A program made the translations under genes and the position numbers. A stretch of 64,000 bases of DNA from Bacillus sp. USDA818B3_A (lineage in GTDB: Bacteria; Bacillota; Bacilli; Bacillales; Cytobacillaceae). The DNA is taken from NCBI RefSeq assembly GCF_009928415.1, contig NZ_JAABNN010000004.1, forward strand, positions 257,742 to 321,741, written 5' to 3'. The notes beneath the pieces are model-generated. The model made no database searches. It was not told where the DNA came from and saw only the letters and a list, made by a program, of their open reading frames with translations. Positions 49,419-57,676 of this stretch are shown here, in pieces. Numbering within the stretch: position 1 is the stretch's first letter; every line of letters begins with the position of its first letter.

Positions 49419-50336
49419 TTATTCGGCTGCCTGCACACTTTCTTCTGCTTCTAGCTGTGGAGGCTGCTTTTTTGTAGATAGCTTTTCAATGGTAAGGACG
49501 AAGACGTGGACACTTAAAACCACCAAGGTCATCAGTTCGACTGCATAATCCAGATAGTGCCAGGAAAGCGTCGCGGTAATATCGTAAAGGGAATGGACAA
49601 GGACGGTGACCCAAAGATTTCTTGTCCATAATAGAATCAACCCAAATAATAAGCCCATATTGGCAAAGGTAACAATTGCTCCAATCTTCACCCTCCACGG
49701 CTCCACTGTATCCAATGTATGATCAATCCCAAATAAAATAGAGGTGAGGAATAAGGCAAGCATCAGAAACAGGTCTCTCCTCCCGCTTGCCCATCTTTTC
49801 GAAAAGATTTTTTTACAAAGAGCCAAAAGCAGGATGATATAAGCCAGACGCCATACCTCCTCTAAACCTGCAAGGGTATCCGTATATAAATCAGCCCCCA
49901 ATGCATCTACTTTTTCAAAAAAGGTGAGCAAAGATTCTTTCTTTGTTTCTTCTGATTTACCACCTGCCTGATAATCGTCGATTTCCACCTGCATGTCCGT
50001 ATAATCTTGAATGTACTGATCGTATTCAACGTTAAAATCGTTAAAGGTATTGGCTGAATAGATGTTAATGATGGTGCTTCCTAGAAAGAAAACTAAGAAG
50101 GCCCCCGTAAACTTTAAGGTAAGCTGCCGTTTCGTTACTCGTTGAGGTTCAGAACTGCTGATCCTCCGATGTAACTTCAGGCCGACAAAAAAGGAGGATA
50201 CCATCATGGCATCATACAATGTGCCCGCTAAATAGCTGTAGCGGGTTAAGTAAAGCAGTACTTCAGCCCCTAGTGTTACTACCAGCATAGCAAAGAGTAA
50301 CTTGCTTGAAATTGGTTTGGTCAAATTGGTTATCAT
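49419..50336 (-). CDS. CPBP-family intramembrane metalloprotease-like protein
   Basis: 305 residues with about seven to eight membrane helices. The C-terminal part has the CPBP/Abi layout: an acidic LEEVWRLAY motif, LTSILFGIDHT, and LVHSLYDI. The first motif reads EExxR rather than the usual EExxxR, so activity is uncertain. CPBP proteins include prenyl-endopeptidases and bacteriocin-immunity proteins. An acidic external loop (about 105-135) separates the two halves. The start is set at ATG 50336 with GGGAGTGA upstream. Confidence 0.7.
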   Translation of the reverse strand: MITNLTKPISSKLLFAMLVVTLGAEVLLYLTRYSYLAGTLYDAMMVSSFFVGLKLHRRISSSEPQRVTKRQLTLKFTGAFLVFFLGSTIINIYSANTFNDFNVEYDQYIQDYTDMQVEIDDYQAGGKSEETKKESLLTFFEKVDALGADLYTDTLAGLEEVWRLAYIILLLALCKKIFSKRWASGRRDLFLMLALFLTSILFGIDHTLDTVEPWRVKIGAIVTFANMGLLFGLILLWTRNLWVTVLVHSLYDITATLSWHYLDYAVELMTLVVLSVHVFVLTIEKLSTKKQPPQLEAEESVQAAE

Positions 50337-50360
50337 CCGAGTCACTCCCGCCCTATTGGC

Positions 50361-50453
50361 TTATTTAAAGATGGTCACAGTAAGTAGTCCAAATCCATTT
50401 AATAAAAGCAGAAATACCAAACAGCCTAAAATCCACTTCCAGGTTCGTTTCAC
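50361..50453 (-). CDS. Small 30-residue membrane protein
   Basis: A 30-codon frame starting at GTG 50453, with AAAAGGAG upstream. It encodes a short basic start (MKRTWKW) and one hydrophobic helix ending in TVTIFK. It lies 25 nt before the CPBP gene on the same strand. The clear ribosome-binding site and signal-anchor-like layout make it a likely real small protein of unknown function. Confidence 0.55.
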   Translation of the reverse strand: MKRTWKWILGCLVFLLLLNGFGLLTVTIFK

Positions 50454-50646
50454 TATTTTTTCTCCTTTTAAGGTTGGTAGGATTTAAATGTTTACCAAAT
50501 TTATTAATAGATAATAATAGTAATAATCTAACATATCAGCAGACAAATATCATTATTATCATGTATACCCAGTGATTTTTTGTGTTTTCAGTACATAAGA
50601 TGGTACAAGCCGCGGGTCTATTTTTTGGGGATAGGAGGTTAAAAAT

Positions 50647-50955
50647 ATGAGGCGTTTTGTTTCTTTGATTTTATTGGTTGGCATCCTCTATGTAATGTCC
50701 GTTACAAATCCTGGACGGTCGGAATATATTGACTGGGTGAATCAGAAAACAATGGATCATTCATCCAACCTGCTAAAGAGGGGAATCCTCTCCATTGCAG
50801 GTAAGTCCATTTTTGATGCCGGGACAACGAAATCAGATTATGTGGTTTTCTCCATCTATAAAACCGATTTTTCGGATGTTGGAGAGGGAAGGATGACGAC
50901 ACTTGGGATATTTAATCAGTTTATACCGATATCTGATTGGGAAAAGGAAAAATGA
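50647..50955 (+). CDS. DUF4359-family protein
   Basis: 102 residues: an N-terminal signal or anchor helix (FVSLILLVGILYVMSVTNP) and a small exported domain with FDAGTTKSDYVVFSIYKTDF. The helix-then-NP-E-Y opening and the VVFSIY core fit DUF4359, an uncharacterised family of small exported proteins. GGAGG lies at good distance before the ATG. Flanked by divergent and convergent genes, so it is probably transcribed alone. Confidence 0.75.
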   Translation: MRRFVSLILLVGILYVMSVTNPGRSEYIDWVNQKTMDHSSNLLKRGILSIAGKSIFDAGTTKSDYVVFSIYKTDFSDVGEGRMTTLGIFNQFIPISDWEKEK

Positions 50956-50959
50956 CAAG

Positions 50960-50997
50960 AAGGACGACTGGGAAAAACCCCATTCGGCCTTTTTTTA
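50960..50997 (+). terminator. Terminator after the DUF4359 gene
   Basis: An imperfect stem with small bulges (AAGG.CGA..GGG with CCC...TCG.CCTT), an AAAAA loop and a T run, ending at the stop of the convergent gene. Confidence 0.6.
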
Positions 50998-51948
50998 TGC
51001 ATGACTAGTAACTTTTTCCTGCCCCATAAACATCTTAAAATCGGGGTCATTACAATAATTCCTTTCTACTAGTTCGATTGTTCTTTTTTGAAGCTTACCC
51101 CAATCCACATTTGGATTTTTATGGATTACCTTGTAAAGCCTAAGCAGGCGTACTTTTGGCATAAAATCGAGAAATTCCTCAATAAATGCTGAGAATTCGA
51201 GAATATACAGCTTCATTCGTAACGCCGTATCAGCAATGGCAACTATTTTCTCCTTTCCAAAATCAAGCTCAATGTTCCTTCGGTATTGGACACAATAAGC
51301 GATGCATCTTTTGGTGATTTGGGCACGATTGTTTGTTATTACCTTCAATAAATATTTCACAAAATTTTTATCGTAGGATGCGGGAATCAGCCTTTCCAAG
51401 TCAAAATCGGAACCAGCTTTTAATGGCAACTTGTTTAACAATTTCACCTGTTTTTTCTTCAATTCATCACTTTGAACAAACTCACCGATTTCACGGAGTT
51501 TATCATAGGCTTCTTCGAGCTTGCCCTCCCTCTCCTCTGCTTCCGCCTGCATACAGTCAAACCTGATTCCTGCTTGGATTTTACGAATGTCCTTCCTTAA
51601 CGATTTTTTTAGCTGATAGTAAAATTGACTTTTTGAAAAGAGTACAGTTAAGACCAAGCAGCTGACCCAAAACACGGCTCCCGCAGCCAGGCAATAGATG
51701 GTTTGCTTCACCGGGGCAAACATGGCTGCGAGCGCAGTCATCGTTAGAATCCATGTGGTTTCAGTCAGTACGCGCTTAATTAATATTTTCGTGACAAGAC
51801 TAGAGACTTTTTTGTAGTGCCTGCCGCATTCTGGACATTTCTTGGTCCTGAGGACCGAATAGCGCTGGCACTTTTTACAAAATTTCAGTCTCTGAAAGAG
51901 GTAGTTTTCTACAGTCTTTTTAGACAGATTTACAGTCTGATTAGTCAA
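50995..51948 (-). CDS. Membrane protein with N-terminal zinc ribbon, unknown function
   Basis: 317 residues. A zinc ribbon (CKKCQRY...CPECGRHY, about residues 24-44) is followed by two close membrane helices (about 66-105). A long helical cytosolic domain then runs to the end, with a charged stretch near residue 135 (EAEEREGKLEEAYDKL) resembling a single TPR-like hairpin. No family was recognised. The start is TTG 51948 behind GAGGG, overlapping the end of the small gene at 51941. It is divergent from the VWA/tubulin operon and shares its upstream region, so it may be part of the same system. Confidence 0.6.
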   Translation of the reverse strand: MTNQTVNLSKKTVENYLFQRLKFCKKCQRYSVLRTKKCPECGRHYKKVSSLVTKILIKRVLTETTWILTMTALAAMFAPVKQTIYCLAAGAVFWVSCLVLTVLFSKSQFYYQLKKSLRKDIRKIQAGIRFDCMQAEAEEREGKLEEAYDKLREIGEFVQSDELKKKQVKLLNKLPLKAGSDFDLERLIPASYDKNFVKYLLKVITNNRAQITKRCIAYCVQYRRNIELDFGKEKIVAIADTALRMKLYILEFSAFIEEFLDFMPKVRLLRLYKVIHKNPNVDWGKLQKRTIELVERNYCNDPDFKMFMGQEKVTSHA

Positions 51949-52090
51949 AGATATTACCCTCTGTCAGCATGATGACTAATTCCTCATCAATATCTTCGAA
52001 ATCTCCATTGCTGCGTTTATTTTTTTGTAGAAGTTTGGTTTTAAAAATTAGTATGCAAACGAACATGCCCGCAAGGATCAATCCATACAT
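51941..52090 (-). CDS. Small 49-residue membrane protein
   Basis: A frame from ATG 52090 behind GGGAGGGG. It encodes one hydrophobic N-terminal helix (LILAGMFVCILIF) and an acidic tail (GDFEDIDEELVIMLTEG). It overlaps the start of the zinc-ribbon gene by 8 bases, a sign of translational coupling. It is too short for most callers, but the ribosome-binding site and coupling support it. Confidence 0.65.
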   Translation of the reverse strand: MYGLILAGMFVCILIFKTKLLQKNKRSNGDFEDIDEELVIMLTEGNIFD

Positions 52091-52247
52091 AACTTCCCCT
52101 CCCTTTAAGAATAAGAGCTTGGCAGCTCATCTCTCCTGAACATCTTTTGGACCTTTTTAATTCTAGGGAATATAGCTTGGGAATATAATGACAACAATTG
52201 GGATGAGTTAGGCTTGGAACAAAGACTGCTAGTGGAGGTTGCACCAT

Positions 52248-54038
52248 ATGTTAAAAAAATCAATTAGTAGTTTTATCATACTGGCCATTATTTTCTGCAC
52301 CTTTAGTTATTTAAGTGTACGCGCTCAGAGTCCGTTACATTCCACTTCCCGGATGGAGGCAATGCTCGTTGTCGACGTCAGTAATTCGATGAAAACCAGC
52401 GATCCGAATGATATTAGCCATGAAGCGATGAAGATGTTTATCGATATGGCCTCACTTGAGGGGGATCAAATTGGTGTGATTGCCTACTCAGACGAGGTGA
52501 TGCGTGAAAAGTCCCTCGTGAAAATTGACTCTGCCGAGGAAAAGCAAGACTTAAAGGCGTTCATCGACTCACTTGAGAAATATACCTATACTGATTTATC
52601 CACCGGGGTTTTAGAAGCTGTAAAGGTACTAGAAACAGACCATGAAGAGGATTTCGTCCCGCTCATCGTGCTGCTAGCCGATGGGAATAACGAATTAAAT
52701 CCGAATAAGTCTAAAACCCTCTCCGAGGCAAACGAAAATCTCCAGTCAGCGGTCGATGAGGCAAAAGCAAAGGGTTATCCGATCTATACCATCGGCTTAA
52801 ACGCGGATGGTACGCTGAACAAGGATGTACTTACAAATGTGGCAAACAGCACGAACGGTAAATTTTTTGAGGCAGCTTCAGCCAATCAGCTCCCCTCCAT
52901 CCTAAGCGAAATCTTCGCCAGGCATCTAAAACTAAAAGTGGTTCCGGTCAAGCAGCTGGTTGGAAATGGGGAGTTCCAGGATGTAAAGATTACCGTACCA
53001 AATGAAAATGTTCTAGAAGCAAATATATCCCTAATCTCTAACCAGCCCGTTGAAGTTCAATTAATCGATCCTTCCGGCAAAGAAGCAGCGATTCCATCTA
53101 ATCAGATTTTGCTGACCCAATCTAGAACCTATTCAATGGTCAAACTGCTGAAGCCTTTAGAGGGGGATTGGACATTAAAGGTGAAAGGTGTTCCACAGGA
53201 TAAAATCGGGATCAATCTAGTTTTTAACTATGACTTACAGTTGAAACTAAACGCCCTCTCCAAGGGGATTTACAAAGCCGGTGACACGGTTCAAATTAAT
53301 GCCTTTTTGGAGGACACTGGAATTGCGGTAAAGGATCCAGCCATCTACCAAATGATGAAGGCCACTCTCTTTGTGAAGAATCTTGATAATGGGGAAACGG
53401 AAGAACTTGCGCTAAAAGGCGGTGGAGAAGGCTTTACAGGAAAGTATAAGCTTGGAAGTGCCTCTGCCTATGAAGTTGTTGTGAAAGCAGAGGATAATAG
53501 CTTCTTCCGCCAGACAGCACCGCAGAAAATTACTTTACAAACAACAGCCTCTGTTCCTATAGAGGTGAAACCACGTAAAGCTGCAGGCAGCGGCGGGGGT
53601 GACGGCGGCTCCCTTTCTTGGCTATCTTTCGCCGCAGGTGCGGCTGGCATTATTCTTTTGGCGGCTCTCTCCTTCCTCCTTTGGTCGAAATCGAAAGTGA
53701 GAAACCGCAGGTTTAGCGGGCAAATGGTGATTGAAATCCGGGATGAAGTCAGCGGTGACAGAAGCAGCCCGCAATATAAAAAGTTAAAAATCTTTAAAGG
53801 GAAATTCCGCCTCCATCAACTTGTGGCCCTGGCACCAGAGTTTGCAGAAACCGATAAAATCATCTTTAAACCAGCAGCAGGTGACTCATTATTGCTTATC
53901 AATCAGTCCAACTGCACCATCGAAAAAAGCGGCCGGGCCATCAATGCCCAAAAAGGACTCATCATCAAGCGAACCGACCGGCTTCGCATCACCCCAAAAC
54001 AAGTTAATAAATCTATCTATATTGAGTATATTTCATAA
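52248..54038 (+). CDS. Membrane VWA-domain protein
   Basis: 596 residues. A signal or anchor helix opens the protein (about 5-26). A von Willebrand factor A domain covers about 35-225, with an intact metal-ion-dependent adhesion site: DVSNSM, a later Thr (TDLSTG) and LLADGNNE. Beta-rich domains lie at about 230-450. A single membrane helix near 470-490 (FAAGAAGIILLAALSFLLW) follows, then a cytosolic tail of about 105 residues. So the VWA domain faces outside and the tail faces inside. ATG 52248 has GGAGG nine bases upstream. First gene of the operon with the tubulin-like protein, for which it may serve as membrane receptor. Confidence 0.87.
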   Translation: MLKKSISSFIILAIIFCTFSYLSVRAQSPLHSTSRMEAMLVVDVSNSMKTSDPNDISHEAMKMFIDMASLEGDQIGVIAYSDEVMREKSLVKIDSAEEKQDLKAFIDSLEKYTYTDLSTGVLEAVKVLETDHEEDFVPLIVLLADGNNELNPNKSKTLSEANENLQSAVDEAKAKGYPIYTIGLNADGTLNKDVLTNVANSTNGKFFEAASANQLPSILSEIFARHLKLKVVPVKQLVGNGEFQDVKITVPNENVLEANISLISNQPVEVQLIDPSGKEAAIPSNQILLTQSRTYSMVKLLKPLEGDWTLKVKGVPQDKIGINLVFNYDLQLKLNALSKGIYKAGDTVQINAFLEDTGIAVKDPAIYQMMKATLFVKNLDNGETEELALKGGGEGFTGKYKLGSASAYEVVVKAEDNSFFRQTAPQKITLQTTASVPIEVKPRKAAGSGGGDGGSLSWLSFAAGAAGIILLAALSFLLWSKSKVRNRRFSGQMVIEIRDEVSGDRSSPQYKKLKIFKGKFRLHQLVALAPEFAETDKIIFKPAAGDSLLLINQSNCTIEKSGRAINAQKGLIIKRTDRLRITPKQVNKSIYIEYIS

Positions 54039-54078
54039 GGTGACAGGCACCGTTTCTAACACCGAGGGAGGAATAATG

Positions 54079-57000
54079 ATGAAAGCTAGTGTAAGAGAGC
54101 ATATTCAGCAGTTGGATGTTTCGTTAGGCGGTGGGATTATTTCGGAGAAGATCCGTGTCGATACGATCGAGAATCCCATGCTTGTCATTGGTCTTGGCGG
54201 AACTGGGATTGATGCCTTGCTCAGGCTAAAATACCAGGTGAACCGCCGCTTTAAGCTACCGCAGGATCCTTTATCAAAGAAGAAAAAGGAAAAACCCAAC
54301 AACATTGAGTTCCTAGCCTTTGAAACCAATGAGTACGACCGCTACAAAACATATAAAGGGATTGGTCTTGATCCAAATAAGGAGTTCGTCCTCCTTTCTA
54401 ACCCTGAGATCGGCGGCCTGCTCCAAAACCGCAGCACACTCGAGCCGTGCATCAAGGAGTGGCTGTCACCAGAATTATCAATCACAGATGGAATCAGCGG
54501 TGCCTCCGGTGTCCGCCAGGCCGGGCGACTTCTGCTGTTTACAAAAATCAACCAAGTGGTCCAAACGATGGAGCGAAAAATCGAGTCGGTCCTCGAAGGG
54601 ACAAATAAACGGCTATATGTTTTCATTTTGACAGGGGTTTCCGGAGGCACTGGCAGCGGATGTTTTCTTGATATTGCCTACATCACGCGCGGGATTATGG
54701 AGCGTAAATTTGGCCCGACCGGTATCGATAAGGTCAGCATGCTTGGGTATCTGTTCATGCCGGATGTGAATCTATCCAAACGCGGCCTAAGCTCCCATAC
54801 AGTCGAGTATATCGAGAAAAATGGCTATGCTGCCCTAAAAGAGCTCGATTATTGGATGAATTGCGATGAACGAAATGAACGTTTCAAAATGAAATATGGC
54901 AGCATCTTAGACGTCAACTCCCCGATGCCGCCGTTTAATCTTTGCCATTTCATCTCAGGAACGAATCTGGAAGGGAAATGGCTTGAAAATGCCTATGATT
55001 ACTGCATGAATGTCACCGCTGAAAATATTACCAACTTCATGGCCAATGAGGATAAGAAATCCAGCGAGGAATTTGCCATCCATGATTATATCAGCAATAT
55101 CCGTACCAATATCGCCCAAATGCCAAAGCCCTATGCTGCCAACTACCAATACAATATTATCGGTGCCTCGATGGCTGAAATACCAGTGGAAGAAATGACC
55201 ACCTATATTGGCTTTAAACTATTTGAAAAAATGAAGAAAATGTTTGAGGCGGAACCCGACCAAACGGATATAGAAAGGTTTGCGGAAAAACTGCGGATTG
55301 ACCCTGACTCCATTCATCAGCGGTTCAATGAGCGTGTACCGGAGCCCCTCTCAGGGTATGAGCACAGTGAACGTTTTTCCTATAACAACGTCATTAAATC
55401 AGCCGTGATTAATCTTGACGAAGAGCTGGAGAGAGACTATTTAGTAAAGGCGAAAGAACAATACCGGAAATGCAAAAAGCATCTGCCAAGCGAGAGTATC
55501 GAGGAGTTCCGGCGCCAAATGGAGCGGATCTTTCTTAGTCCAGAAAAGGGTCCGATCTATGCATCGAGGTTAATTTATGCCAATGACAGTTCCTGCCTGT
55601 TAAAAACAATAAAGACCTATATCGAGCGTTTGCGAGACCGATTGGAACACTTGCCTCGAGCCATTCAATCGGAACAAGATTACGCATATACCAGGCTTGA
55701 GGAGGCAAGGAGTGCTTTCCTCTCCAAAGACCGCAAAAAGAATGCCTATATCGAAGCAAAATTAAACGAATTCGATGCTCGGGCAGAAAAGGCAAGACTC
55801 GAAGAAATGACTGAATTTTATGAGGAACTTTACCAGCTTCTTTACAACCAGAACAACAAAATATATGAGGTTTATCAAGAAATCTTACTAACCTTGAAAA
55901 ATATCTTTGAAAAAAATGCCGGTATTTTAATAGAAAAAGAGGAGATGAATCAGGATACCCCCCTCACCTATTATTGGCATCTGGTCAGTATCCCTGATAC
56001 CTCCCCAGAGATTCAGCGGATGTTTGATTCGAAGGATGGCGAATTGCTGGTGCAGAAATGGTCGGAAATGCTCCTTGAAAAATCAGCCTATTGGATTAAA
56101 GAACAAGAAGTCGATGTGGTTGGCACCGTATCCGAGTTTCTCACCGATCAGTTCGGTGATTTGATCACGAAATCGATGGAAGACTTCCTGCGTCTGAAGT
56201 ACGGCGAGGATAAACCGATCGATAAAATTATTGAAGAAAAAATCGCTGCCCGCCTGGACCGCGACGCCCTGCCAGTGTTCCACCTTGCCAATAGCAACGG
56301 CCAGCTCCACTTCCCGCAATGGGGGTTTGTGAGCGTGCCAGTAAAGGCTCCAAATATTTATAACGGGATTAAAAATTTTGAAAAGCACTCGTTAAGCCAT
56401 TCCCGCTTCACCATTAAAGAAAGTGAGCTAAGAAATCGGATTTTCTGGTTAAATACGAAAAACGGAATTCCCCTGTTTGCCTACTCGCCTTTAAATATTT
56501 ACGAGGCATCCTATGAAAAGACGATCTTAGAAAAAGAGGGAGTCGGCCGGCACCTGGTGCAGACGGAGAAGGAAAACTGGCTCTACCTCCCCTCACCCAT
56601 CCCGGAAAAATCCTGGGGTGATACGTACCAAAACTCACGGGTGAAAGAATACAATGCCGGAGTTCGGGCTTTATTTGATCAAGCGTTGGAATTCGGCTGT
56701 ATCACAGTAAAAGAAGACGAGCGGAATACCAGTGCCAAATACCTGTGCCATTTTACAAAAGAGTTAAACAGGGGAGCATTTTTCGCCAAGTATGAGATTG
56801 ACCTAAACAAGCTTGATAGAGCCAGTCTTGGCAATTTGCATCAAGTACTAAGAAAGCTGAAAGAATGGTCTGCTGGGGGCATGGATCCTGAAGGCAGCTG
56901 CGATATTTTCGGAAGCACCAACTTAGAAATGGCAAAAGAAAACTTTATTCGTTCGCCTAAGTTGATTGAAAAGTTGAAACTAGAGGTTCGAAAATACCAA

Positions 57001-57471
57001 TTTATACAAGAAATGATCACGGAAATTGAAAAATTCATCTCCCTGCAAAAAGAAGATGAGAGGCTTAAAAACCTGTATATTCAAGCAATTTACACCCATA
57101 CGATAAAAAAACGAGGTGCACTTTACGTATTCGATCATGGATTGGAGGAAGACCCGTGGGAGCCGTTGGTTAATCTAATGAAAAATACGAAATTCGTTGA
57201 CTATGAAATTTTTCAAGCATTCAAGGAATTACCTCCAAAGCAAATGGCCCAGCTTGAAAAAAAATCGGAGCAGCGCAGCCATGAGTTAATCCTACAAGAA
57301 AGCGCGGCCCAGTTAATCTTCGCCTTAGAAGAAATGGCAAACACCTTTCAAAGAGAAAAAGAAGATCTTAATTATGAATACAAAGATTTGGTCAATGGCG
57401 AGGAAGTGTACAGCTTCTATAAAGAGATGATGATTAAGGTGCAGGAAATGCTAAGACAATTAAAATCATGA
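54079..57471 (+). CDS. Tubulin/FtsZ-superfamily GTPase (Tubulin_2-type)
   Basis: 1130 residues. The N-terminal part has the Rossmann-like nucleotide fold of the tubulin superfamily: VIGLGGTGIDALLRLK (GLGGTG, residues 38-43), the T3-like GASGVRQAGRLLLF, and the tubulin signature GVSGGTGSGCFLDI (GGTGSG, 189-194). KELDYWMN (about 254-261) and NLCHFISGTNLEG (about 290) follow. A long, mostly helical C-terminal region of about 750 residues, including a coiled-coil-like stretch near 505-600, is unlike FtsZ. FtsZ-like families of this kind have been linked to membrane remodelling in the literature (Makarova and Koonin). GGGAGG precedes the ATG at 54079. Second gene of the operon. Confidence 0.85.
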   Translation: MKASVREHIQQLDVSLGGGIISEKIRVDTIENPMLVIGLGGTGIDALLRLKYQVNRRFKLPQDPLSKKKKEKPNNIEFLAFETNEYDRYKTYKGIGLDPNKEFVLLSNPEIGGLLQNRSTLEPCIKEWLSPELSITDGISGASGVRQAGRLLLFTKINQVVQTMERKIESVLEGTNKRLYVFILTGVSGGTGSGCFLDIAYITRGIMERKFGPTGIDKVSMLGYLFMPDVNLSKRGLSSHTVEYIEKNGYAALKELDYWMNCDERNERFKMKYGSILDVNSPMPPFNLCHFISGTNLEGKWLENAYDYCMNVTAENITNFMANEDKKSSEEFAIHDYISNIRTNIAQMPKPYAANYQYNIIGASMAEIPVEEMTTYIGFKLFEKMKKMFEAEPDQTDIERFAEKLRIDPDSIHQRFNERVPEPLSGYEHSERFSYNNVIKSAVINLDEELERDYLVKAKEQYRKCKKHLPSESIEEFRRQMERIFLSPEKGPIYASRLIYANDSSCLLKTIKTYIERLRDRLEHLPRAIQSEQDYAYTRLEEARSAFLSKDRKKNAYIEAKLNEFDARAEKARLEEMTEFYEELYQLLYNQNNKIYEVYQEILLTLKNIFEKNAGILIEKEEMNQDTPLTYYWHLVSIPDTSPEIQRMFDSKDGELLVQKWSEMLLEKSAYWIKEQEVDVVGTVSEFLTDQFGDLITKSMEDFLRLKYGEDKPIDKIIEEKIAARLDRDALPVFHLANSNGQLHFPQWGFVSVPVKAPNIYNGIKNFEKHSLSHSRFTIKESELRNRIFWLNTKNGIPLFAYSPLNIYEASYEKTILEKEGVGRHLVQTEKENWLYLPSPIPEKSWGDTYQNSRVKEYNAGVRALFDQALEFGCITVKEDERNTSAKYLCHFTKELNRGAFFAKYEIDLNKLDRASLGNLHQVLRKLKEWSAGGMDPEGSCDIFGSTNLEMAKENFIRSPKLIEKLKLEVRKYQFIQEMITEIEKFISLQKEDERLKNLYIQAIYTHTIKKRGALYVFDHGLEEDPWEPLVNLMKNTKFVDYEIFQAFKELPPKQMAQLEKKSEQRSHELILQESAAQLIFALEEMANTFQREKEDLNYEYKDLVNGEEVYSFYKEMMIKVQEMLRQLKS

Positions 57472-57592
57472 GAAAAGCGGAAGCGCCTTGACCAGGGGCG
57501 CAAGGCTACAGACGAGCCGGCGAGAAGGCTGCTCTTTAGCCTTCTTGACGGATTGGCTAGACCTAAGAGCCCCTAGGCGCTGTAGCTAGACA
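57472..57592. repeat. Structured ~120-bp repeat element inside the tubulin operon
   Basis: It starts with GAGAAAAGCGGAAGCGCC right at the stop codon of the tubulin-like gene. Inner hairpin AGAAGGCT...AGCCTTCT. Outer arms also pair: AGCGCC with GGCGCT, GGGGC with GCCCC, and CTACAG with CTGTAG. Such scattered, non-coding, cruciform elements are typical of Bacillaceae genomes. The other 80 bp of this gap (57593-57676) hold only the ribosome-binding site of the next gene. Confidence 0.7.
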
Positions 57593-57676
57593 ATTTTCAA
57601 ATTAATTCCAAATGCCGCACGCATTTCGATGCCTGTGGCCCGCCTCATTTCATGTTTTTCAAGGAGGGAAACACTT

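Noticed and set aside
49129..49438. 76-77-codon frames on both strands
   Set aside because: They lie inside the second MITE-like element; no ribosome-binding site or recognisable protein.
52184..52189. Promoter for the VWA/tubulin operon
   Set aside because: A TATAAT is present but no acceptable -35 or extended -10 was found, so it was not listed as a feature.
54036..54062. GTGACAGGCACC motif between the VWA and tubulin-like genes
   Set aside because: Reminiscent of a scattered Bacillus intergenic sequence, but only half of a palindrome is present and no hairpin forms.
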